A stretch of 64,000 nt of DNA from Ditylenchus dipsaci. Its lineage: Eukaryota; Nematoda; Chromadorea; Rhabditida; Anguinidae. The position numbers and the translations under genes are program-made. Positions 21,986 through 33,991 of this stretch are shown piece by piece. Each line of letters starts with the position of its first letter. Position 1 is the stretch's first letter. The DNA lies in the NCBI GenBank assembly GCA_004194705.1, contig SADC01001112.1, positions 248,001 to 312,000 on the forward strand, given 5' to 3'. Below the pieces are notes generated by a model, which was not told the DNA's origin, did no database searches, and saw only the letters and a list, made by a program, of their open reading frames with translations.

Positions 21986-22558
21986 ACTTCGGCTGAGGAG
22001 ACCAACGGCTGGAGGCAGGACGATTCTTGGATCTTTTCCCATTCACCCATGGCGTGCACCAATAGAGAACTAGCAGAAACCTGTACGCTTTGCAAGTGGA
22101 GCGCGGACTGGAGGAGCGATTCGAAACCATACGGAGGGAATCCCGGTGTGCATCATATGCGGACATCACAGGAGAATCAGTCATGCTGGATCCAGAAAGA
22201 GAAGCAGGAGTGACATCTTCATCCCAATCGCTGGTATCTGAAAATGATTCCAAGGCTAGGACCAACTCGGTCTCTGAGCCTGGAGTGATATCTGGAGAAA
22301 CTAATAAATCTGGATTGGTCGAGTCATCAGTCACCTCGACTGGAAGCTCTGTGACTGGAGTAGACTGGAGAACTATAGAATCTGTTAAGGCCTGCACTCG
22401 TGCAGCAACTCTACCACATCTTGGTAAGACTGGAGAAATCCAGAGTTCATAACACCCTGCATTAAAATGGAGAAAAGCGTCTTATGATCAGGAGTAAACT
22501 CAACTGATCGCGCACTGGATTTAATATCTTTAATGGCACTAACCTTTTCAGGAGACAT
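21969..22558 (-). CDS. unassigned acidic Ser/Thr-rich ORF, one frameshift
   Basis: From ATG at 22,558 the minus strand reads MSPEKVSAIKDIKSSARSVE and on to QSYQDVVELLHEC. A one-base slip near 22,390 then moves the frame to ALTDSIVLQSTPVTELPVEV, followed by an acidic Ser/Thr/Asp-rich tract (SFSDTSDWDEDVTPASL) to about 22,090. A possible donor (TACAG|GTTTCT) lies at about 22,080, so the tail of the open frame may be intron. No domain is recognised. The GC-richer composition and lack of repeats argue for coding origin. It sits in the spacer of the giant inverted repeat between 110-bp direct repeats and so could be a captured host gene piece. Confidence 0.4.
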
Positions 22559-22793
22559 CAATAGAGCAGCTAACTAACAAAAATCCAAAATATAATCTAT
22601 CTGATCTATTGGGATTATTCGTAGTGTCGCCATGTCAAACAAATCTGGATGGGGCAAATCGTATTTCGAATTTGTCTTTCAAACTGGATTATTTAAAGTT
22701 GCAATAGGTTTCCTGGGAAAACCTATTGTATTGACTGGAAATGTCGTTCGATTGAACGCAACAATCCTTACACTAACTTGCCACCTACTTACT

Positions 22794-22900
22794 TTGTTTT
22801 ATTTGGCTACAGCGGAATGCTTTTTCCTATATGCGAAAACTGACTTCCGCATAAAAATCTAAGTTATGGCCCTGGGAATGTCAAAATATGTAAATTGTAG
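22794..22900 (+). repeat. direct repeat copy 2 of the 110-bp unit
   Basis: Nearly identical to 21,741-21,851. The pair brackets the unassigned ORF. Two diverged copies follow within 350 bases. Confidence 0.8.
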
Positions 22901-23224
22901 TTAGCCAAAATTTTCGAATTTCTTTCTGTTGGGCAGCAGTATCTGCTCCCACACAACACCTCCGGTACACCAAAACCGACTAATGCACTTAAAACTGAGT
23001 TATGGGCCTTGAAATGCCAAAAAATTTAAATTATAGTGAACAGCAATTTTCGAATTTGTTTTGGTCGTTTCTCCTCCCTTGTTTGTTGTTTGTTTCTCCT
23101 CCCATACAACAGCTCCAATCATTTAGAACAGCTCATTTGATAGCTGAGACTATGGCAGCGTGCTCTTTCCTATGTACTAACACCTATTTATGTACTTAGA
23201 ACTGAGTTATGGATCTTGGAAGGC

Positions 23225-23320
23225 CGGAAAACGATGTTTGCCACCGTTAGGATTCGAACCTGCATAGTTAACTTTATGTCGTGACGACGGTAGATAACAG
23301 CGCTTTAGTATAAGGCGGGG
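23225..23320 (-). other. tRNA-like remnant
   Basis: The complement contains GCAGGTTCGAATCC (B box) at about 23,237-23,250, followed by AACGGTGGC as a tRNA 3' end might read. Upstream A-box and stems are not convincing. Probably a tRNA-derived repeat. Confidence 0.3.
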
Positions 23321-23595
23321 AGAAGGATGTCCAAAAAGCAAAACATCAATATTACTAGTCAAACATTTTGGAAAATTGATTTGAATAGTGCATTAGCCAA
23401 GTTCCAGTAAGTCAGCTTCGACCAAGTTGTCGAAATTGGCAGATTTTTGCATAATTCTAATCATAAAAAAGTTGGCCAATAGACATCTGAAAGTGTTTGG
23501 TTGACATTGTTAATGAACTTTTAGTGCCGCTCTAAACATAGAGACAGGCAATTGCACTCAAGCCCTTTATTTCAAGTGCTCCCACATTGTATACC

Positions 23596-24075
23596 TACAG
23601 GGTGTGTCGAAAATCAACTACTGCTAAAATTCCGAATTCAATTTTTATACGGTGTTTTAAATTAACATTATGATAGTTCTCGCTTGAATTTCTCACGACT
23701 GTTTTACAGAATCCTACGTGAAATTAGGAAATTCTGAAGAATAGGGCCCGAAAATTATTCAATTCGGCTGGGGAGATCCTACCTACCGTATTTCTTCTAA
23801 TTAAAAAAAGATTTTTCAACCCCTCGAAAATAGGGAAAATTCGCGATCGATCTTGAGATTTTCGCATGAAAATCCATAATTAAAAAAGCGGAATCGGTAA
23901 AGCTTGTGGAGTTGACAAAATGCACTAAACAACTCTGCAAAATGTTTGCTATGGGCCAAAATACAGACCCTCAAAGTAGGCAGTGCCGGTTTATTAGAGA
24001 CAGCCGTTTAATTAGAGGAAATACGGCACGCAAAATTATTTTTAGGTGTTTAAGTTTGTTTTAAAGCACCCTGTA
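23596..24075. mobile_element. mariner-like MITE (CAGGGTG ends, TA flanks) with nested insert
   Basis: TACAGGGTG at 23,596 and CACCCTGTA ending at 24,075 give the TA-flanked ends typical of Tc1/mariner-type MITEs. Inside, TACCGTATTTCTTCTAATTA (23,784) and TTTAATTAGAGGAAATACGG (ending 24,026) form the ends of a second element. There is no transposase. Confidence 0.6.
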
Positions 24076-25234
24076 CGAGACAATCAAGTGATAATCTACC
24101 AATAATGCACCAATCATTGGAGTAATCTAGTGCAGATAATTTTCTTTTTTTTGCTGAATTTTTGTTGACAGTTGATTTGATAAACTGACAAGATTACTTC
24201 TCCAGGAAAACCTTGCATCATTTCAGTCGTGAACCAAATCAACACAGATTTTGCCAAATTTTTGATAATTGCACATAAAAGACTCTTACATCTTAAAGTG
24301 TGCTGACAAAAAATCTCTGTTAAACATTGTTTTCTACTTTAACGTGAAATCTTTGAAGCCAGAGTATTAGTTGGTAAACCTTAATTTTCAGTTTTATAAC
24401 ACAAACAGTCAGAAAAACACGAATTAATTACATTTGCTGCTCTCAAACATGGCCAAATACATAGATTAGTTTATAGTAGATCCCCTTCACACGAGTAACT
24501 CAACAACAAATATTAGCATTAGCATACCCGTTGTAACGACACCTCGGCAGTAATTTGGATGACCGACAGAGAAACACGAAAACGTTTGCCCCCGTTATAA
24601 CGACATTCTTGGTATCAAAAAAAAACGGTCCCAAGCAGTCAAACTAATCCCGATGTAACGGAAATCTTCTGTTTTGATCAAAAAAACTTCAGATTTGAGC
24701 TTAGTTTTTGCAAACTAAATTTGAATTTTAAAAGGAGTTGTGAAAAATTTGCTCATTTCTAGTATCACCGTTTTTTATGTTATCTCTGTTTTTGCTCTTT
24801 GTTGTTTGTTCTCTACTGGATATCGAAAAAATGGTGTGAAAAAAATATCCCCATACAACGACACCTTTAACCGGTCCACAGGGGTGCCGTTATATCGACA
24901 CTTGACTTCATTAGCAATATTTTGCAACTTTTTCTATTGATATTGGTTTAGCTAGTACAAAATTAGGAGTAAACAATTTCGAGTGCTGGTTAACACAGGG
25001 CTTCCATATCGAAACATTTTATAACTAGTTTTCAAAGGGGCCTATCGGCACCTGTACCCTATTTTGAAATTTTAATGGTAGGTATGTGTTAATCCATCAC
25101 ATACTCCTCTTATTACCCCTAGCTGTATATCCACTACCCCCCCCCTTTCTGGCCTACAAAATTACCGCCCACTGCCCTTCTCTACGTTTCTGATGGTTAG
25201 GGGCATCCAGGTAGTTCGTGCCTCATTTGGTTGT
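24076..25234. other. spacer, right part: no gene supported
   Basis: AT-rich DNA. 24,528-24,910 has paired phrases (CCCGTTGTAACGACACCTCGG, CCCGTTATAACGACATTC, GTGCCGTTATATCGACAC) like the pogo-type MITEs but too diverged to bound. A poly-C run lies at 25,137-25,146. Confidence 0.45.
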
Positions 25235-27559
25235 TAAGGGGTTTCTAAGTAGTTCGGATCCAATCTTGGCGGTTCGAGTACTTTCCTGATGGTTCGAGCC
25301 CTATCCTGGTGGTTTAGGTCCCGTCCTGATCTTTGAGGGCATTCACGTTGTTTGGGTCCCGTCCTGGTGGTTAGGGCTTATCCATGTGGTTTAGACCTCA
25401 TTCTGTCGGTTAGAGTACTTTCCTTGTAGTTCGAGCCTCTTCGTGGTTGTTGAAGGGTATGAATGTGATTCGATCCCTATCCTGGTTTGAGGGTATCCAC
25501 AAAGTTTGGGCTCCGTCGTGGTGGTTGGAGTACTTTCCTGTTGTTTCGAGCCCCATGAATGGAGCCTCCTACTGGTAGTTGTGGGGTAACCACGTGGTTC
25601 AGAACCTATCCTGATGGTTTGGGGGAATATGAAAAAAATGCGACAAATTGGCAATAACAGGGTTTACTAAAAGCATAGTCCGAAAAAAATATCACAAGAA
25701 GTTTCATTACGAAGGCTAGTAGGCCTGGCGGTATTGCCAGAAAATTGGCGCCAATTCAAATATTTTTGATATTTTCACATAAAACCTCCACTTTTCAACT
25801 TCAAGGGGCGAAATCTCAATTTTATTCACAGCAAACCCCAAATCTAATTGCAAAAAGTCTTCCGGCCCCAATTTTTCGTCCAGTAGGGAGATATGAAAAA
25901 TCCGACAAGCATGCCTCTATCTACAATGAAAGGGCTATTCAATGACACTAAGATCTCCACAAAAGGTCCACGAAAAGTGAGATAAATCGCGTTCCGAACA
26001 CATTCAGTCAATAAATTACTGAATGTGGGTAATAAAAGCTGCTTTTGAAGTTTATTCGATTATTTTAGTCCAGCAAGGCGATATGAAAAAACAAACGCGC
26101 ATGCTTACACCTACAGTTAAAGAGCTATCGAAATAATTGAAAAATAAACAGTGATCAACAGGAGTCAGGAAACAAAAATTACAGAATTATACATTAGCTA
26201 AATTCAAGCTGCGACCTAGTAAATTTTTTGATCTGCATTTCGTGTTCTTAGAAAAATGCAAAAGCTTTCTGAAGTTTTTTTCCGTTGTCAAATTCATGAT
26301 TACATACTGTATAACCTCCAGTAATTCTCCGTAGTGTATTGATTTCAACTACATCAAAATTTTGAAATTGTAAATAAAAAATTACCTTTACTCTAAAATC
26401 CTAGACAAGAAACAAGACTGTGGGTTATTAAAGGGTGAGAGGGATTAATAAGGTTGTACGGAAAATGGCCGTACTTTTCAGTAAGCTCTGCCACAGATGA
26501 ACTCTTCGTGTAACGTAACCAGTGATGTAAAAGCACCGGTGCGGGCACCGGTGCCGGTGCCGATTTTTTCGCTGGCACCGCTGCCTATTTTTTACTGAAA
26601 TTTGAATATTTTTTTTAATCCGGGTTCGACTACCACCGGCTGCGGACCTTATTATAATCTCCTTTTATTTACAAATTTAGTGTCAAAATGTAGCCAAGGT
26701 TCTGGGCTTTCATTTGATCTATCATACAGATGAAAAGTTACTATAAAGTATTAGCTGAAATTCAAAAAAACATTGAACCATGTCCAATTTGATGAAATCC
26801 TCAATAGGACAATCCCAGTACTTTTAGGTAGTGTCCTGGAGCTGATGTGTTTTCCCAACTTTAATTTACACAATCATTTGCAACCTTACACTCAAAATGT
26901 AGTCAGGCTTCTTGCCGTCATTTTCAGCATACGATTGCATGAAATAATGTGAATTGAAATCGCAAAAAATGTCAGTTCCTAAATAATACTGAAATCCTAC
27001 CTCTCAATAGTACTTATTTCTTCCCGGGTCAAACATTTGCTAGCCACCTTGCTTTTCTGAAGTGATTTTGGTGTGAAAAATTTCTATCTTGTTTCCCATG
27101 AAATTCTGACTGTAGAAAGTCACTAAAAGCGTTGATGAATAAATAGAATTGGTGGAGGAAAACCTGGTTATCAGACAGGGACACTGTTTATTAGAGAGGG
27201 AGACTCTGCCCACTTAGCAGAGAATATATGTCATACTTACTATATGGCCATTGTTGTCGTCGTTAGTCACAAAAATGTTTGGGGTGTTCCACTGATCGCA
27301 TCATGGATCTGTTTGCACCATTCGACTCAGCGTGGTCGGTTTCCTTCTTGGAAAACTCTTAAAGTTGGGAATGGTTGAGTGAAAAAAAAGTTATGGCCAA
27401 ATCAAAGTTTGGCCAAAAACCACAGGGGGACCAAGGCATTTTGGGGAAAATTTTTGATTTCGCCGCAGGACCAAGGCATTGTCAATGGTTCAAATCCTGT
27501 TGGTAGCATGCATTATTATTTTGTCTTGAAAATATAAGTTAGTGTATTTTATGATTAAT

Positions 27560-28110
27560 AGGTGGACTTTTAAGTATGTAGGTGGCCAGGTAGGTCAGGT
27601 AGGTGGTCTGGTAAGGTAGGTAGGTGCCCTGGTACGGTAGGTATGTATGTGGCCGGGTGGAGTACGTAGGTGGCCGTATAGGGTATGTGAGTGGTCATTA
27701 GGGTGGGTAGGTGGCACGGTAGAGTATGTAGGTTGCCTGGTAGGGTATGCAGGTGGCCTGGTAGGGTACCTATAAGGCCAGGTGGGTAGGTAGATTCACA
27801 GTAGAGCATGTAGGTTGCCTGGTAGAGTTTGTGGGGCCCAGGTAGGGTATGTAGGTGGTCATCAGGGTGGGTAGGTGGCATGGTAGAGTACGTAGGTTGC
27901 CTGTTAGGGTATGTAGTTGTCGTGGTAGGGTAGGTAAGTGGCCGGTTGGAGTTCGTAAGTGGCCGTATAGGGTATGTAAGTGGTCATTAGGGTGGGTAGG
28001 TGGCCTGTTAGAGTATGTAGGTTGCCTGGTAGGGTATGCAGGTGCCCTGATAGGGTAACTAGGTGGCCAGGTGGAGTAGGTAGATTCCCAGCAAGTTAGG
28101 TAGGTTGCCT
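27560..28110 (+). repeat. minisatellite GGTAGGTGGCCTGGTAGGGTA inside Helitron
   Basis: About 20-base units with slow drift (GTAGGGTAtGTAGGTGGCC). The same unit resumes at 28,670-29,250. ORFs on both strands are periodic, Thr/Pro/Tyr-rich, and repeat-encoded. Confidence 0.85.
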
Positions 28111-28119
28111 GGCAGGGTA

Positions 28120-28640
28120 CCTGGGGGCACCAGGATCGGGCCCAAACCACCAGGATGGGGTTCAAACCACGTGGGCACACCAGAACCACCAGGATCGGGC
28201 CAAGACCATCAGAATGGGCCGAAACCACCAGGATGGGGTTCAACCCACGTGGGCACACCCGAACTATCAGGATTGGGCCCAGACTACCAGAAGGAGGCCC
28301 AAAGCATGTTAACACATCCGAACCACCTAAATTGGGCCCAGATCACCAAAATGGGCCTCAAACCACGTGGGCACACCCAAACAACTGATATCGGCTCCAA
28401 ACTACCGAGATCGGGCCGAAGCCGCGTGGGCATACCGGAACCACCAATATCGGACCAAACAACCAGGATAGGGCTCAAACCACGTAGACACACCCGAACC
28501 ACCAATATGGGGCCCGAACAACGTGCACACACCCAAACCACTAATATCGGCGCGAAACTACCGGAATGGGGTTCAAACCACAGAAGCACACGGGAACCAC
28601 CAGGATGGGGCTCAAACCACGTGTGAACAATAAAACAACT
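28120..28640 (+). repeat. minisatellite AACCACCAGGATGGGGTTCA inside Helitron
   Basis: Units of about 36 bases combine ACCACCAGGATCGGGCCC and AAACCACGTGGGCACACC. They resemble the repeat at 16.5-16.9 kb in the arms, so the host repeat and the Helitron share a sequence source. Confidence 0.85.
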
Positions 28641-31600
28641 AATATTGGCGCCAAACCACATGGCGTGGTAGGATATGTAGGTGGCCTGGTAGGGTACGTA
28701 GGTGCGCTGATAGGGTATGTGGGTACACTGGTAGGGTAGATAAATCGCATGCTAGGGTAAGTAGGTGGCCTGTTAGGTTACGTGGGTCGGCTGGTAGGGC
28801 AGATAAATAGGGCAGGTAGGTGACATGGTAGAGTATGTATGTGGCCACGTGGCCTGCTAGGGTGGTTAAGTGGCCAGATAGGTTATGTAGATGGCCGGTT
28901 AGGGTAGGCAGGTGGCTACCGAAGGTATTTAGGTGGCTTTATAAGGTAGGTATGTGGTCGAGTAGCATAGTTAGGTGGTCGAGTCGGGTGAGGTAGGTAG
29001 TTCCTATCGGTCTCTTATCGGCGCCAGCGAAGGTGTTCAGGTAGTTGGTCAGACAGGGAAGGCAGGTGGCCTGGTAGGATAGGTGAGTGGTAAGGTAAGT
29101 AGGTAGATGGTCAGGTAGGGTATGTAGGTGGCAATTGGGGTAGGTAGTTGGCCAAGTAGGGTAGCTAGGTTGCTCGGTAGAGTAGATGGGTGGCATGGTA
29201 AAGAAGGTAGGTTGTGTGGAACGGTAAGTAGGTGGGCTGGGATTGGCTGGATGGTCAAGTCGGACCACTACAAGAGTGCTGGAAGCACCAGGATGTGCCT
29301 GAAGCCACGTGGACACACCCGAACCACCATAATCGGCCTCTAACTACCAGGATCGGCTCGAAAGCACCAGGTGGGTGGTATCGCCGGATTACGAGGATAA
29401 CGTCGGATTCACGTTGGCACTTCCGAACCACCAGAATGAGCCCTAGACCACGCGAGCACACCCTAATCACGAGGATGGATACCAAAGAAAGGAAATAAAG
29501 CATGGCGGTACACAGCATAATATTTCATAGCTACTTCGGTTATGCGCCGCGTAGCGGGGCGGCGCCTTCTAGTTAGTCAACTAAAGCTCACATGTATGAA
29601 AGGTCAGTTATTCAGTTGCACTAAATGGTTATAGATACACGGACGGACAGACTATTTACATAGATGAAACCCACAGTGCTAGAATGGGCGGCTTTTCATA
29701 CAGCCATAACATTTCGTAAGCGACCTGTTCGACCCGAACCCCTGAGAAGCCAAACTGTTTTACTTTAAATTAGGATTAAAAGATTTTTTTTGCCACCCAA
29801 GGTTAGAACACCATTATCAAAATCAGCCTACTACGCCAACAAAACACATGGATAGGTTAGACGGTCATTTATCGGAGAGAAAGAGTTTAGTAGAGCACAT
29901 GTGGCAGTCGAACTAGAGAATAGATTATAGTTCCTGCTGTAGTAATGAAAAACTCTTAACAAATACACCTCACCTACTAGACAATTATGACACATTGGCA
30001 AAATGGATTGCTATTCATAAAGCAAAAATGCCGACACTTTTTCCACTTGACCTGAACTTAATCCGAATGGACCCGGGAAAATTAAGCAACAGGGATATAT
30101 TGCTTGACTTGGGCAAAATAAACTTGGAGTGGCAGCGTCTAATCCAAACAACAATAATAAAAATTATTCGCCGCCGAGGATTGAACCATCAACGTACTAA
30201 TTACTAGCGCCATATAGAGGTAGGGGTTCATCATAACATTTCAAATCTAAGTTATTAGATTACCTTATTATCACGACTTACTTTTAAAGTTACTGCTTTT
30301 AGCACAGCTTAAAATAACAGAAAAATTTGCCATGGTCTAAACATGTTACGTCGCCATCCTTTGCTCAAAAATTTAACAAATTTTTATTTCAAAACTTACT
30401 GTGCTTCGATTTTTATGCCTACTTTATTATAAATTTTTCGAATCGGTCATACACGGATATGGTGATTGAGTTTCCTTAACGTATTCTCTTTAATAGAACA
30501 CCATGGTTTTTTTACACCATTTAAATTTTTTGAATTCAGGTTGAAAATTGCAATAAAAGATGGTTCACCCACTAGCTTTGGCCCTAAGGGGCTGTGCTCT
30601 AATCGTGGTGGTGTTCTAATTCTAAGTGGTGTTTTAATATCGAGTAGTGTTCTATTAGAGAGAATATAGTATATGGTGATTCAGATAATCCGACATAAAA
30701 ATCACCTTAGTTACTATGATTGAATTTACAACAAAAAGAAAATGTGCACAGTGAAGTCAGCCATGGTCTGTATATTATTGGGTAGACCGGGCTTTCTAGT
30801 TGCTAGGCTCCGCATCTTATAAAAAATTTTTTGCTTAGCATCCGGGATTGAATCCTCATCATAAAAAATTAAGCTGTACATTTGACCAACTGTACTATTA
30901 AGACACATTCGTGAGGCAGAAAGACTATTTTTACAGCTTATATGGCGAAGTATTTTTTCATTGGACCAGTCAAATCCGAGCTACCAATAACAGAACAATT
31001 AGGCATTGTTCCTTCGATTAAAAGATTTTGTTACAAGCCGTGACCGAACACTCACCATAAAAATAAGGTTATCCAACAATTCAGCCACTGTCACAGCAGA
31101 TTGACAGAAGAGGCTGTTATTTTCACGGTGGAACTTTCACGATGGAAACTTTTTTATCGGTGATAAAGGATATGGTGATTAAGTTTTATTATTTGGTGAT
31201 AACTATAGTCATTAGCGTAATTACTCATCAAAATCAGCTAAATTATGATGGTTGAACCCAGAACGAAAAGGAAAAGTCTCAAGGAAAATCACCCACGGCT
31301 TGTATACTATTTGGTAGACCGGGTTTCCACAAAGAGTTCCACGCTAGCCTCCAAATCCCATTTAAAAGTTTTTAGTTGGGATTCAATCTGAGATTCACCT
31401 TTCAACATAAAAATTAAGTTGTACATTTCACCAACTACAATATTGGGACACATTGATAATACAGACAGATGTTAATTAATTAGATTCATTTTAATCACTT
31501 CATTTTTATTTTATCTGGTAAATAGTTCACCGCAGAAAGGAAGTCCCTACCAAAAAATCAAACCTCGATTAAAATATATGTTGCCATCCGGGGTCGAACT

Positions 31601-32456
31601 CTCAACATGAAAGTTGGGTCGTCGAGCAGCCTACCCACTACACCACCACGACTCATTTGGCCAGTTGACGAATTTCGTCATCGGCAAAATGACGGCAAAA
31701 AATGTTGGGCCGGTCAAACTTGGTCCCGCCACGAAAACAAACCCGTTCAAATTTTGAAAAAAAGCCCGCGAAATTTTTTAAACATCAATTAGGTATCCCT
31801 TGTAGAATTTGGAAGCTCCCCAGTCCGGATATTTCGTAATGTGTCTGCAAAAAGACACAAATATTAGTGTTAACTACCCCACCACCCCTCGCCACCCCAA
31901 ATAACACCCCTCCGTCTCTGACCCTCCCCCTGGGCGCCTAATATGGAGGTGTCCAGGGGGAGGTTAGAGGAATGAGAATTCGATACCGCTACCCCGGATC
32001 GAACCCCCATCGTCAGGATCTCTGTTTCCCCCTTAGGCTAGATCTCCCCTCCAGCTGGGCCTCCTCCGGCCTTCCTCCGTCCTCTAACCTTCCCCTGGGC
32101 GCCTAATAAGGAGGTGTCCATTTCCCATACAATGTCCAAAAATGCGGTGGATAACTACTGACTAGAAATCGACACGTTTTTATTGATGGTTATAACTTTT
32201 CTCGAAATAATCAAAAAGAAGAGTTTGACCTACCAAATTGTAGCTAAGATTTAGGGCTTACATTGTCAAGCTATTGTTGAAGTAAATTGTTATGTTTGTT
32301 ATGTTATTATCCAATAAAACTTTCTGACGCCAATCAATTGTCGGGCAAAAAAATGCAACGCTCTTAAAAGTTGCCCAAAACAACGTGGAACCACTCAAAA
32401 AATTGAAAATTAAGCGTTTGCGCCTAATAGATGTGTTAAATGTAGGGTTGTACAAT

Positions 32457-32595
32457 GGGAATATTCCCGGGAACATTGGGAATATTCCCGGGTTTCCCGG
32501 TAATTTCCCCTATATTGGGATTATTCCGGGAATATTCCCAATGTTCCCGGGAATATTCCCGGGAATATTCGCGGGTTTTCTATATTTCTGGGAAT
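32457..32595 (+). repeat. GGGAATATTCCC palindrome array
   Basis: Repeated GGGAATATTCCCGGGAA units, each self-complementary, placed 70 bases beyond the outer end of the right arm. Confidence 0.85.
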
Positions 32596-32929
32596 TTCTA
32601 CAACTCTAGTTAACTGATAGTTTATTCGACACATAATTAGTTGGTTTTTCCTAACAAGCACAATAACGTTTCCATTTTATGTGAATTTTGGCGAAAAATG
32701 TGTTCATTTGAAAATTTGGGATTTTTGAAGTACCATTTTTAGCAAAAAACGATATTTCCATACGTAAAAATGTGACTGACTTACCAGGGAACTTTCATTA
32801 GTGTTTTTTTTTTCAAAGACTTCATTGACAGATTTTTTTTGCAGATTCTTGTAGAGCACCCGAAGTTATATCCAGGTCCTTTGAAAAATTAGGGAGACCG
32901 AGATAGAGGCCCTACAAAGTTACTGAGAA

Positions 32930-33530
32930 ACCCATGATACCCGTATCATGGTTTTTAGCCTACTTTTAAGTTGCCATTGTTTCATAAATTCTTCGAGTTA
33001 CCAACTTTTATGGGTCCGTTTCTTGCATATTATACTTATGCTAATCAGTTCTTTAAAAAGCTCTTCACGGCTTCTCGAAATTTCCAAAACAGGACGATAA
33101 CTGAAAGTGGCAAGAATTCAAATAGTCGCTGCTTTTCTCAGGAATTCTAATATTTTAAGAATTAAAGCTCTGATAAGATGGCATTTTTTCTCTCTATAAT
33201 AGCTCAAATGAAAGCCCGTCATCTAGGCTACAAGATATCATAAAGAACGTGTGTAAATATACAAAATATTCAAAAAAAACCATTGTCAAGAAGATTGACA
33301 GGACACCTGGATTCCAAAATCGGCATCTCCATGCTGACGTTTTAGATAAAAAAAACATTCTGGTTTGTTAAAGTTACGCACGTTCTTTATACTATTACGT
33401 AACCTAGATGCTGTGCTTCTTCTTGCGCTATCATTAAGAGCTAGAAATCAATCCATAAAAATTAAATACACGAAAAGTATATAAGACACAGTCAACTACA
33501 AGTAGGCTAAAAACCATGATACCCGTAAAA
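32930..33530. repeat. inverted-repeat element
   Basis: CCATGATACCCG...TTTTTAGCCTACTT near 32,930 and AGTAGGCTAAAAACCATGAT near 33,500 are inverted. A second inner pair (CTACAAGATATCATAAAGAACGTG / CACGTTCTTTATACTATTACGTA) lies at 33,228-33,405. No coding content. Confidence 0.6.
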
Positions 33531-33949
33531 ATACCCGTTTAAAGACATTTTCCTCCAACTTTTTAAAACTTCATCATGTCCGTTGATAGCTTATTAGAAA
33601 GCTGAGATCCTGGGCTACACTCGGGTGAAAAAATTATTCATAGTTAGAAAAAAAAATATTTTTTCAACTAAATTTGCAAAAGGTGGCAGAAACAAGCCAA
33701 AAGGTGGCAGAAAAAGGCAGCAGAAGGTGGCAGAAAAAAGATTTATCCTTTATAATCATGTACTGATGCATCTAGTAGACAAAAAATTTGTCACAGAATA
33801 CAATATCACAATATGAAAGGTCTCTGTATGCAAGAATTTTATTTTTTAGTTGTTTCCTACCAGTCCACTTGGTTCAGAACAGATCTTCACCAATAATGCT
33901 TTCGGGTGGCTTTCCGCTAAATTTGCTGTTCAGTGCTGTTCTTTTGCCG

Positions 33950-33964
33950 GTTTCCCTTTTGTCA
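33950..33964 (+). promoter_or_regulatory. likely spliced-leader acceptor of Lys-rich gene
   Basis: TTTCCCTTTTGTCAG ends at 33,964, 27 bases before the ATG at 33,992. No upstream exon is apparent, so in a nematode this is best read as a trans-splice site. Confidence 0.45.
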
Positions 33965-33991
33965 GTTGCTTTAGTGAAGTGTGGAAAGAAA

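Larger units (their letters stand above)
27231..29572 (+). mobile_element. non-autonomous Helitron, 2,342 bp
   Basis: The left arm of the giant repeat gives the empty site: its complement reads GAATATATG|TTAGTCAACT, and here the same bases are split by this segment with no target duplication. The insert starts TCATACTTAC and ends CTTCTAG. A hairpin GCGCCGC...GCGGCGC lies about 8 bases before the CTAG end, the Helitron 3' signature. Rep/helicase coding is absent. The body is two blocks of degenerate tandem repeats, 'GGTAGGTGGCCTGGTAGGGTA' (27,560-28,110 and 28,670-29,250) and 'AACCACCAGGATGGGGTTC' (28,120-28,640 and 29,280-29,480). The only departure from the rule is G rather than A before the TC end. 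Confidence 0.85.
25235..32383 (-). repeat. right arm of giant inverted repeat
   Basis: Inverse complement of 11,695-16,914, interrupted by the Helitron at 27,231-29,572. Without that insert it is about 4.8 kb long. The tRNA-like modules and the minisatellite of the left arm reappear here in mirror order (minisatellite 25,235-25,620, modules 30,165-32,030). The high identity means the arms are recent or kept alike by gene conversion. Confidence 0.95.

Noticed and set aside
27570..29518. Long Thr/Pro/Tyr- and Gly-rich ORFs (up to 181 residues) on both strands
   Set aside because: They are produced by minisatellite periodicity inside the Helitron; no start, domain or non-periodic sequence.
11695..32383. 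Maverick/Polinton interpretation of the giant inverted repeat
   Set aside because: No DNA polymerase B, integrase, packaging ATPase or capsid-like ORF is visible in the arms or spacer, and no 6-bp target duplication is seen.
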